From Bacillota bacterium (GTDB taxonomy: Bacteria > Bacillota > Bacilli > Bacillales > Cytobacillaceae): a stretch of 6,823 bases of DNA. The stretch is taken from positions 1 through 6,823 of the forward strand of contig JAUZPT010000160.1 of assembly GCA_030705745.1 (NCBI GenBank), written 5' to 3'. Position numbers and translations under genes: made by a program. Below the pieces are notes generated by a model. The model made no database searches, had not been told where the DNA came from, and saw nothing but the letters and a program-made list of their open reading frames with translations. This document shows, in pieces, positions 1 to 5,741 of this stretch. How positions within the stretch are numbered: position 1 is the stretch's first letter; every line of letters begins with the position of its first letter.

Positions 1-638
1 CCGGCCATTGGAGCCCAAGCAGTAACGCCGATATCAAGAGCGCGGGCCATTGGCAATAGATCTCGTTCAGGTGTTCGCTGCAATAAATTATATTCAACCT
101 GCAAGCCGATAAATGGAGTCCAGCCGCGAAGAGAGGCAAGCGTATTTGCTTGAGAAACGATCCATGCCGGAGTATCGGAGATTCCGACATAAAGGATTTT
201 TCCAGCTCGAACTAAATCGTCAAGAGCCCTCATGACTTCTTCAACAGGCGTCATGAAATCCCATGCGTGAAGCCAAAGTAAATCAATATAATCGGTCTGC
301 AACTGTTTTAAACTTTTTTCGACAGATTGGACCAGGTTCTTTCTATGATTGCCGCCACCATTTGGATCGTTAGGTCGAGTATTCAATGTGTATTTTGTTG
401 CCAAAACAAACTGCTCGCGCTGCTCACGGATAAATTCGCCGACATATTTCTCACTTGTACCATTCGTATAATTAACAGCTGTATCGATAAAATTTCCGCC
501 AGCTTCGACGAAGGCATTAAAAATTTTCTGGCTTTCTTCTTTAGAAGCTCCAAAGCCCCAATCTTCCCCAAATGTCATGGTGCCTAATGCTAATTCAGAT
601 ACTCTCAAGCCGCTTTTGCCTAATAGTTTATACTTCAT
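1..638 (-). CDS. Aldo/keto reductase, N-terminal 212 residues (3' end beyond left edge)
   Basis: This is a probable cytosolic NADPH-dependent oxidoreductase of the aldo/keto reductase superfamily, which reduces aldehydes or ketones to alcohols. The reading frame is open from the ATG at 638 to the left edge. It opens with MKYKLLGKSGLRVSELALGT, the usual start of the (beta/alpha)8 barrel. All four catalytic residues are visible: Asp52 and Tyr57 in DTAVNY, Lys82 in ATKYT, and His124 in LLWLHAWD. The KILYVGISD segment (147-155) and the GLQVEYNLL segment (178-186) are also typical. Family members are usually about 310-340 residues, so roughly the last third is missing, including most of the cofactor-binding C-terminal part. 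The start is supported by an AGAGGG ribosome site about 9 bases upstream. The gene runs away from the yeaC operon, from its own promoter with operator-like repeats. The substrate cannot be told from the sequence; an aryl-alcohol dehydrogenase-like member is one possibility. Confidence 0.93.
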   Translation of the reverse strand, partial: MKYKLLGKSGLRVSELALGTMTFGEDWGFGASKEESQKIFNAFVEAGGNFIDTAVNYTNGTSEKYVGEFIREQREQFVLATKYTLNTRPNDPNGGGNHRKNLVQSVEKSLKQLQTDYIDLLWLHAWDFMTPVEEVMRALDDLVRAGKILYVGISDTPAWIVSQANTLASLRGWTPFIGLQVEYNLLQRTPERDLLPMARALDIGVTAWAPMA

Positions 639-691
639 TTTCAAATCCCTCTTTTCAAAATTTATTAATTATATAGATTGAGTTAAATTTA

Positions 692-723
692 ATTGTTTGT
701 ACATACAAATAATATAATTTGTA
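692..723. promoter_or_regulatory. Probable operator: two overlapping palindromes on the reductase promoter
   Basis: Three copies of the half-site TTTGTA occur in alternating orientation at 696-701, 704-709 (reverse) and 718-723. They form two palindromes that share the middle half-site. One is TTTGTACATACAAA (696-709), with 6-bp arms and a 2-bp centre. The other is TACAAAT-6-ATTTGTA (704-723), symmetric at 18 of 20 positions. The first covers the expected transcription start, and the second covers the -10 box and part of the spacer. A dimeric repressor bound here would block RNA polymerase. The regulator gene is not in the window and its family (TetR, MarR, HxlR or other) cannot be told. Confidence 0.6.
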
Positions 724-737
724 TTAGATTGTGTCAA
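709..737 (-). promoter_or_regulatory. Sigma-A type promoter of the aldo/keto reductase gene
   Basis: On the minus strand a perfect -35 box TTGACA (737 down to 732) is followed by a 17-base spacer and a -10 box TATTAT (714 down to 709), one mismatch from TATAAT. The expected transcription start is near 702, giving a leader of about 64 bases before the ATG at 638. This is the strongest promoter match in the intergenic region. Its -10 box lies inside overlapping palindromes, which suggests repression. Confidence 0.8.
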
Positions 738-751
738 TATTATTTATTGCT

Positions 752-793
752 TTCATACTGAAATTTATGAGCACATTCATACTAAAATTTGTG
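752..793. repeat. Pair of 18-bp direct repeats upstream of the reductase promoter
   Basis: TTCATACTGAAATTTATG (752-769) and TTCATACTAAAATTTGTG (776-793) differ at 2 of 18 positions and are 24 bp apart start to start. The first copy is also a partial dyad (TCATA, 8 bp, TATGA). The pair ends 14 bp upstream of the reductase -35 box, a position suited to an activator, although a role for the rightward operon is also possible. The repeat is seen directly; the regulatory role is inferred. Confidence 0.55.
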
Positions 794-917
794 CAGGATT
801 TTCATCGACTAGGCATTTTTTGTAACCGGATCTGAAATTGGTGAATCGTAAGTAAACTAACCATTTCTTCGTTCAATTATCGTTACACACAACAATTATC
901 CGAAGCATGGAAATTTT

Positions 918-947
918 TTTACAGGAATTTCTGTGTTTTTATAGAAT
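918..947 (+). promoter_or_regulatory. Candidate promoter of the yeaC-yeaD-yebA operon
   Basis: TTTACA (918-923) is one mismatch from the -35 consensus, and TAGAAT (942-947) is one mismatch from the -10 consensus. The spacer is 18 bases. The predicted start near 954 leaves a leader of about 50 bases before the ATG at 1006. The spacer begins inside an imperfect 14-bp palindrome, ACAGGAATTTCTGT (921-934). No better pair was found between 780 and 1000, but the match is moderate and the region is AT-rich, so a chance match is possible. Confidence 0.4.
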
Positions 948-992
948 AACTATCTATACAACTTCAGTGCTTTGGCTATATGTGAAATGGAG

Positions 993-999
993 AAGGAGG
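993..999 (+). promoter_or_regulatory. Ribosome binding site that decides the yeaC start
   Basis: AAGGAGG, close to the full anti-Shine-Dalgarno complement, lies 6 bases before the ATG at 1006. It rules in that start over the in-frame ATG 99 bases upstream, which has no such site. Confidence 0.85.
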
Positions 1000-1005
1000 A
1001 AAAGC

Positions 1006-1962
1006 ATGTCTCGCGAGCAAATGAATCCACAAATAGAGAGTATTTTGAACAATATCGAAAAGGTGATGATCGGCAAGCGTAATGTGGTGGAGCTGAGTCT
1101 TGTTGCGCTACTTGCTGAAGGCCATGTGCTGCTTGAGGATGTGCCGGGTGTAGGGAAAACGATGATGGTTCGCGCACTGGCGAGGTCCGTGAATGCCCAG
1201 TTTAAACGGATACAGTTTACGCCTGATTTATTGCCGTCTGATGTGACAGGTGTGTCCATATACAATCCGAAGGAAATGGAATTTCAATTCCGTCCTGGCC
1301 CGTTGATGGGGAATATAATTTTGGCGGATGAAATTAACCGGACTTCTCCAAAGACGCAATCTGCTTTGCTGGAAGGGATGGAGGAAAGCAGTGTCACGGT
1401 TGATGGTGTCACGCATCAGCTTGCGAAGCCTTTCTTTGTCATGGCCACACAAAACCCGATCGAGTATGAGGGGACCTATCCGCTTCCAGAAGCGCAGCTG
1501 GATCGCTTTTTGTTAAAAATGAAAATGGGCTATCCGGATATTGCGGAAGAAATGGAAGTGCTTAACGGGGCACAGCGCATTCCGCCGATTGAAACGTTAA
1601 CTCCTGTCATTGATTTACAAGGGTTGAGAATGCTTCAGGAAGAAATGAAGGACGTGTTTGTCGATGAAACGATTAAACGCTATATCGTTGACTTGGCAAA
1701 CGGAACACGAAACCATGATAGCGTGTATTTAGGTGCGAGCCCGCGTGGATCGATTGCGCTAATGAAGGCTTCTCGGGCATACGCATATATGTATGGCCGT
1801 GATTATGTCATTCCTGACGATGTTCAATATTTGGCACCGTTTGTATTTGCACACCGGATTCTTTTAAAATCAGAAGCAAGATTTGAGGGAATCTCGGCAG
1901 AAGATGTGATTAAGCGAGTCCAGGCTCGTACACCCGTTCCTGTGCGAAGGCTTGTGAAATAA
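1006..1962 (+). CDS. yeaC: MoxR-type AAA+ ATPase (YeaC)
   Basis: This is a 318-residue MoxR-family AAA+ ATPase, a group thought to act as chaperones that use ATP to assemble or activate partner proteins, often with von Willebrand A or DUF58 proteins. Visible motifs are Walker A EDVPGVGKT (44-52, Lys51), Walker B IILADEIN (104-111, Asp108 and Glu109), sensor 1 ATQNP (Asn150), a probable arginine finger in LDRF (Arg167), and the sensor 2 segment GASPRGS (Arg247). The full length fits the family. I chose the ATG at 1006 because AAGGAGG at 993-999 sits 6 bases before it. An upstream in-frame ATG at 907 lacks a ribosome site and would add 33 atypical residues; an ATG at 1021 is less well placed. 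The gene heads the operon, and its stop codon directly abuts yeaD. The likely partners are YeaD and the cytoplasmic parts of YebA. The symbol follows the matching B. subtilis gene order. Confidence 0.93.
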   Translation: MSREQMNPQIESILNNIEKVMIGKRNVVELSLVALLAEGHVLLEDVPGVGKTMMVRALARSVNAQFKRIQFTPDLLPSDVTGVSIYNPKEMEFQFRPGPLMGNIILADEINRTSPKTQSALLEGMEESSVTVDGVTHQLAKPFFVMATQNPIEYEGTYPLPEAQLDRFLLKMKMGYPDIAEEMEVLNGAQRIPPIETLTPVIDLQGLRMLQEEMKDVFVDETIKRYIVDLANGTRNHDSVYLGASPRGSIALMKASRAYAYMYGRDYVIPDDVQYLAPFVFAHRILLKSEARFEGISAEDVIKRVQARTPVPVRRLVK

Positions 1963-3180
1963 ATGGGAATGGCGTGGACTTGGCTGAAAAAAACGTGGAA
2001 GTTTATCGTGTTAATGGTTTTGATAATCGCTACTTTTTCCTACGCAATGTTTCAAGGAGGGTTTGTCAGCTGGTTTTTATTTTACACCTTTCTGCCCTTT
2101 TCAATGTATAGTCTCGCCCTTACGTTTTATTCGTTAGGAGAAGTAGAGGTTAGACGATCGATCGCAAAGTCGGAATACAACGCGGGAGAAGAACTGAAGG
2201 TGGATGTGATTGTAAAAAGAAAATCGTCATTTCCACTCTTTTATTTAATCGTGGAAGATACTCTTTCTGAGGCACTGGCGGCTTCCGATAAAAGAAGTCA
2301 AGCCAAAATGCTCTTATTTCCCGGAATGAAGAAAGAGCTAGCCTTCAGCTATTCTATGAAAGAGCTGCCTCGTGGCGAACATGTTTTTCATTCCTTTAAG
2401 CTAAAAACGGGAGATCCTCTCGGATTGATTGAAAAAGACAAAATGGCAAAGGCGGATAATAAAATTCTTGTCTTTCCGGCTGTTGTGGATGTGCTTTATC
2501 AGCCGTTTGAAAATCAATTTGACCAAGGGATGACTGCTTCTAGGGAAAGAGTGCAGCGGGATAGCTCAATGGCGATTGGGGTCAGGGAATACCAGCCTGG
2601 TGATCGTTTCTCTTGGATCAATTGGAAAGCAACTGCAAAACGCGACACAATCATGACAAAAGAGTTTGAACAAAGACAATCGCATGATGTATTTGTTGTC
2701 ATGGATTGTTTGCCCGACAGGCGATTCGAGGCAATTGTTTCGTTTACGGCATCATTCGTGAAAGCCGTTTTGAAAAAGGGAGCGCAGATTGGCCTGCTGA
2801 CAAATAGCGGGGAAAGGGAATCCTTTTCGATCCGTGGGGGAGAAAAGCAGCTTCAAACGCTTCATTATCATTTAGCGAAAATCCAGCCTCAAAGCTCTGT
2901 TTCTTTGGAGAGAATGGTTGATTCGGAATCGTTTTTTATGATGCAGTCGGTGTCAGCCATGCTGATTACTGCCAAATTGTCCCGCGATCTAATCGAAAAA
3001 GCGAGCGCATTACACTCTAAAAAGGGGTCAATTACGATCTTTCTCATTAAAGCAGCAAAGGAATCGCCGACAACTTCAGAGCTCAGTCTGAAGGCGTTGG
3101 CATCGGCACGTGGTATTCGCGTCGTTCTTGTTCATGAAGGGCAGTTTGCAGCCGCTTTCTCGGAGGTGAACTTGCGATGA
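1963..3180 (+). CDS. yeaD: Membrane-anchored DUF58 protein (YeaD)
   Basis: This 405-residue protein belongs to the DUF58 family, found next to MoxR ATPases in many bacteria. Two membrane segments lie near the N-terminus (about 13-30 and 34-57). Next comes a beta-rich region (about 60-180) that includes KTGDPLGL (148-155), typical of the family. The DUF58 signature REYQPGDRFSWINWKATAK spans 208-226. The rest resembles a von Willebrand A-like fold beginning at VFVVMD (243-248). The usual metal-site pattern DxSxS is not kept here: the residues after Asp248 are Cys-Leu-Pro-Asp. The start ATG follows the yeaC TAA with no gap and only a weak GAAGG lies about 12 bases upstream, so translation is probably coupled to yeaC. 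The end overlaps yebA by 4 bases (ATGA). The role is inferred: a membrane adaptor or client of the YeaC ATPase, working with YebA. Its biochemical activity is unknown. Confidence 0.9.
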   Translation: MGMAWTWLKKTWKFIVLMVLIIATFSYAMFQGGFVSWFLFYTFLPFSMYSLALTFYSLGEVEVRRSIAKSEYNAGEELKVDVIVKRKSSFPLFYLIVEDTLSEALAASDKRSQAKMLLFPGMKKELAFSYSMKELPRGEHVFHSFKLKTGDPLGLIEKDKMAKADNKILVFPAVVDVLYQPFENQFDQGMTASRERVQRDSSMAIGVREYQPGDRFSWINWKATAKRDTIMTKEFEQRQSHDVFVVMDCLPDRRFEAIVSFTASFVKAVLKKGAQIGLLTNSGERESFSIRGGEKQLQTLHYHLAKIQPQSSVSLERMVDSESFFMMQSVSAMLITAKLSRDLIEKASALHSKKGSITIFLIKAAKESPTTSELSLKALASARGIRVVLVHEGQFAAAFSEVNLR

Positions 3181-5459
3181 ACAGCCGTGGAAGTAATCGG
3201 AATTTACACACACTCCTTCTGTATCTCTTTGCTTTTCTCCTTCTTTGGGAATGGCTCAGACCGGTTGAGCAATTAACGAACACTGACCATATAGAAGTCT
3301 TTCTCCTTTTTTTACTAATTGCTTTTATTGGGTCATATTTTGAGAGTAATAGAATACTGCTCATTTCAATAAAAACGATTTATACGCTCGTCTCAATTTA
3401 TAACTTCTACTATACTGGAGGGTTTTTTGGATCTTCGTGGTGGAAGAAATTTTTTAACGATATAAATAGGAACATCGGAAATATCGTAAGTGGCAATTGG
3501 TACGATTTGTCGAATGTATTTAATACGCTTTTGTTTTTTATTTTGCTCTGGCTCCTCGTCTATTTGCTTCATTATTGGCTCTTGAACCGACAAAGGATTT
3601 TTCTTTTTTTTCTAATGACAGTGATTTATTTGGCCGTTTTAGATACTTTCACTCAATATAATGCTAACTCGGCGATCGTCCGGACGATTGTTTCGGGCTT
3701 TATGGTAATGGGGATGCTCAAATTCTACAGGCTTTTAAAAGTAGAATCGATGGTAAAGGAGCACTTTTTCACGCGGAAATGGATGGTTCCACTACTTGTA
3801 ATGGTCGCTTTCAGCACTGCAATCGGCATCATCGCTCCGAAAGCTGCACCAATGTGGCCCGATCCGGTGCCTTTTATCAAATCACTTAGCGAAAAAAGCA
3901 GCAATGATGGAACTGGCGGAATTGCAAAAATTGGCTACGGGACGAATGATTCGCGCCTCGGTGGTCCGTTCATTGGCGATAAAACTCCCGTGTTTAAGGT
4001 GCTTGCGAGCAGTAGGCATTATTGGCAGGTGGAGAGTAAGGATTCATACACAGGAAAGGGATGGATCGCATCGATATCAGGAGCTAATGATCTCCCGTTT
4101 CAATTAGACTTTATGAAAATAAACAAAATGGATCTTAAACTTTTAAAGGGGTATCAGCCGGATATTAATAGATGGATGTTCCCGTTGCCTCCTTTTCCTG
4201 ATCATGTTCCAACGACAAAAGAAAATGCACAAATTTTTATGGATATGAATTATCCGCATGTCATTTATCCATCCGGGTTGAAAGAAATCATTGCTAGTAG
4301 AGGACCTCATTTTATTTATGACCAAGACCTGGCGAAAATATATGCGTTGGATGAGAAGCAAAATCCGGTCGCATTGAAAAACTATATGATTTATTTTGAT
4401 GTTCCGAAGTATCGTGTTCCTGAACTTACAAAAATTACGGACAAAGACAGCGACTTAATCGATCTGACTTTTCTCTCAAGGTATACCGAGCTGCCTATTA
4501 ACTTGCCGGCACGGGTGAAAAAATTGGCAGAACAAATTACGGCTTCAAAAACGAATTGGTATGACAAAGCAAAGGCGATTGAAAGCTATTTTAATGGGCC
4601 AGACTTCACATATGATCAAAAAAATGTTGCGGTTCCAGGTAAAAACGATGATTACGTCGACCAATTTCTATTTAAATCGAAGCGGGGATATTGCGATAAT
4701 TTTTCAACTTCCATGGCGGTCATGCTGCGAACTCTCGGCATTCCAACGAGATGGGTGAAGGGATATTCGGACGGCCAGTTTTTAGCAAACAGCAAGGGTG
4801 AACCTGACAAGCAGATTTACCAAATAACGAACAATAATGCGCACTCGTGGGTGGAGGTTTATTTTCCAGGGACAGGTTGGTTTCCGTTTGAACCGACAAA
4901 AGGCTTTTCGAGCGATGTTCAGTTTACTTATGATGTGAAAAATACAACTACGGGCGGAAGCAAGGTGACTGACCCCGTCCCGTTCAAAAAACCGCAGAAA
5001 AAGCTGCTAGACCCATCAGAGGAAAACTTTCTAAAAGCAAAAAAGACGGAGAAGCAGAGTTTGTTGAAAAGCACCCAAAAGTTTATTAAGCAAAAATGGC
5101 GGTCTTTTTTATCAGTAATCGTGATTGCCGGGTTAATGGCTGCCTTCCTCTATAAAATCCGCTCGAAGTGGTATCCGTACGTGTTGATTCTTCGCTTCAG
5201 ATGGAGGAATAGCGATGAGCAATTAGGGAAAGCCTATTTAGTGCTGTTGAAGCAATTCGAACGGTACGGAATCAAGCGGAAGAACGATCAGACGTTAAGA
5301 AATTACGCAAACTATATCGATTTTTTCTTTTCAACGAGCGAGATGAGCCGTTTTACTGCGCGATATGAGCAAATGCTTTATCATCAAACACTGCCTCCGG
5401 GAAGCTGGCGAGAAACGCGCGAATTATGGGAAAATTTAATTAAAAAGACAATCACTTGA
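3177..5459 (+). CDS. yebA: Polytopic membrane transglutaminase-like protein, TgpA type (YebA)
   Basis: This 760-residue membrane protein has an extracellular transglutaminase-like domain. Seven probable membrane segments come first (about 12-28, 39-56, 60-79, 114-134, 140-157, 165-183, 202-220). A long outer region follows (221-641), then one more segment (642-659) and a cytoplasmic C-terminal region resembling DUF4129 (about 680-750). Basic residues such as NRQR (137-140) and the 184-201 stretch agree with this topology. The catalytic core has Cys506 in RGYCDNFS and His556 in NNAHSWVEVYFPG. The third triad position is Glu572 in WFPFEPT, where many relatives have Asp. A GGAGGTG ribosome site at 3162-3168 lies 8 bases before the ATG. 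The family includes TgpA of Pseudomonas aeruginosa, reported as needed for viability. Likely chemistry is protein cross-linking, deamidation or peptidase-like cleavage at the cell surface; the substrate is unknown. Its stop codon overlaps the -35 box of guaA. Confidence 0.92.
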   Translation: MNSRGSNRNLHTLLLYLFAFLLLWEWLRPVEQLTNTDHIEVFLLFLLIAFIGSYFESNRILLISIKTIYTLVSIYNFYYTGGFFGSSWWKKFFNDINRNIGNIVSGNWYDLSNVFNTLLFFILLWLLVYLLHYWLLNRQRIFLFFLMTVIYLAVLDTFTQYNANSAIVRTIVSGFMVMGMLKFYRLLKVESMVKEHFFTRKWMVPLLVMVAFSTAIGIIAPKAAPMWPDPVPFIKSLSEKSSNDGTGGIAKIGYGTNDSRLGGPFIGDKTPVFKVLASSRHYWQVESKDSYTGKGWIASISGANDLPFQLDFMKINKMDLKLLKGYQPDINRWMFPLPPFPDHVPTTKENAQIFMDMNYPHVIYPSGLKEIIASRGPHFIYDQDLAKIYALDEKQNPVALKNYMIYFDVPKYRVPELTKITDKDSDLIDLTFLSRYTELPINLPARVKKLAEQITASKTNWYDKAKAIESYFNGPDFTYDQKNVAVPGKNDDYVDQFLFKSKRGYCDNFSTSMAVMLRTLGIPTRWVKGYSDGQFLANSKGEPDKQIYQITNNNAHSWVEVYFPGTGWFPFEPTKGFSSDVQFTYDVKNTTTGGSKVTDPVPFKKPQKKLLDPSEENFLKAKKTEKQSLLKSTQKFIKQKWRSFLSVIVIAGLMAAFLYKIRSKWYPYVLILRFRWRNSDEQLGKAYLVLLKQFERYGIKRKNDQTLRNYANYIDFFFSTSEMSRFTARYEQMLYHQTLPPGSWRETRELWENLIKKTIT

Positions 5460-5485
5460 CTGGAAATTTAATCTATTGCTACAAT
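5456..5485 (+). promoter_or_regulatory. guaA promoter, -35 box overlapping the yebA stop codon
   Basis: TTGACT (5456-5461, one mismatch) and TACAAT (5480-5485, one mismatch) are separated by 18 bases. A TG two bases before the -10 box (5477-5478, followed by C) makes it an extended -10 promoter. The TGA stop of yebA (5457-5459) lies within the -35 hexamer. Transcription should start near 5492, about 22 bases before the riboswitch aptamer. I saw no PurR-type box nearby. Confidence 0.78.
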
Positions 5486-5513
5486 ATTAAAATCAATTTA
5501 ATAATGTATGCAA

Positions 5514-5584
5514 CCTTCATATATCCTCGATGATATGGATCGAAAGTCTCTACCGGGCCACCGTAAACGGCCTGACTATGAAGG
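5514..5584 (+). ncRNA. Purine riboswitch aptamer, guanine class, in the guaA leader
   Basis: The aptamer folds as the known three-way junction. P1 is 8 perfect pairs, CCTTCATA (5514-5521) with TATGAAGG (5577-5584). P2 is TCGAT (5527-5531) with ATCGA (5539-5543), closing the conserved loop GATATGG (5532-5538). P3 is GGGCC (5555-5559) with GGCCT (5569-5573), including one G-U pair, closing around the conserved loop CCGTAAA (5561-5567). The two loops have the GG and CC bases that dock in the xpt riboswitch. The residue that sets ligand choice, position 74 of xpt, is C5576 in GACTATG, which predicts guanine or hypoxanthine rather than adenine. An A-C mismatch (5560 and 5568) sits beside the P3 loop. 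It lies before GMP synthase and should act as an off switch. Confidence 0.95.
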
Positions 5585-5632
5585 CAGAAATTTCTGTTTG
5601 CTAAACTGTGAGAAAACTAGAATTCTGCCTTC
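5580..5632 (+). promoter_or_regulatory. Antiterminator helix of the guaA riboswitch
   Basis: GAAGGCAGAA (5580-5589) pairs perfectly over 10 bases with TTCTGCCTTC (5623-5632). Four more pairs are possible (5592-5595 with 5619-5622) after a 2-base bulge. The left arm includes the last five bases of P1 and the right arm includes part of the terminator stem, so it excludes both. Without guanine it should form and allow read-through into guaA. Confidence 0.85.
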
Positions 5633-5671
5633 CTAATTAATTTTATGGGCGAATTCTGGTTTTCTTTTTTT
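5617..5671 (+). terminator. Intrinsic terminator of the guaA riboswitch
   Basis: CTAGAATTC (5617-5625) pairs with GAATTCTGG (5651-5659) over 9 bases, with one G-U pair. The helix continues through GCC (5627-5629) with GGC (5648-5650) after a single bulged T, leaving an 18-base loop. A T-rich tract, TTTTCTTTTTTT (5660-5671), follows at once. Its left arm competes with the antiterminator, so it forms when guanine stabilises P1. It also appears to be the only terminator available to transcripts reading through from yebA. Confidence 0.9.
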
Positions 5672-5730
5672 AATTCAATGAAATGTTTTTGGAGTTGCAG
5701 GAGAAATATAGAAATAGACATTTTAGAAAG

Positions 5731-5736
5731 AGGTGG
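5731..5736 (+). promoter_or_regulatory. Ribosome binding site that decides the TTG start of guaA
   Basis: AGGTGG, within AAAGAGGTGG, lies 5 bases before the TTG at 5742. The next in-frame start, ATG at 5760, is 23 bases away and has no site of its own, so TTG is preferred. Confidence 0.75.
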
Positions 5737-5741
5737 ATGCC

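Larger units (their letters stand above)
639..1005. other. Divergent AT-rich regulatory region between the reductase gene and yeaC
   Basis: This 367-base stretch has no gene I can support. It carries the reductase promoter and its overlapping palindromes (about 692-737), a pair of direct repeats (752-793), two copies of CAATTATC (874-881 and 893-900), and a candidate yeaC promoter (918-947). The reading frame of yeaC stays open upstream to an ATG at 907. That extension encodes a low-complexity stretch with no family resemblance and lacks a ribosome site, so I treat it as non-coding. No terminator is expected because the flanking genes diverge. Confidence 0.75.

Noticed and set aside
327..587. 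Plus-strand open frame of 86 codons
   Set aside because: It lies opposite the aldo/keto reductase gene, whose protein is clearly recognisable on the minus strand; the plus-strand product resembles nothing known.
821..850. ECF-sigma-like promoter, TGTAAC followed by CGTA
   Set aside because: The spacer is 20 bases, while SigW and SigX type promoters need about 16-17, so the match is probably chance.
907..1005. N-terminal extension of YeaC starting at the ATG at 907
   Set aside because: It has no ribosome site, overlaps the candidate promoter, encodes residues unlike MoxR N-termini, and a strong ribosome site marks the ATG at 1006.
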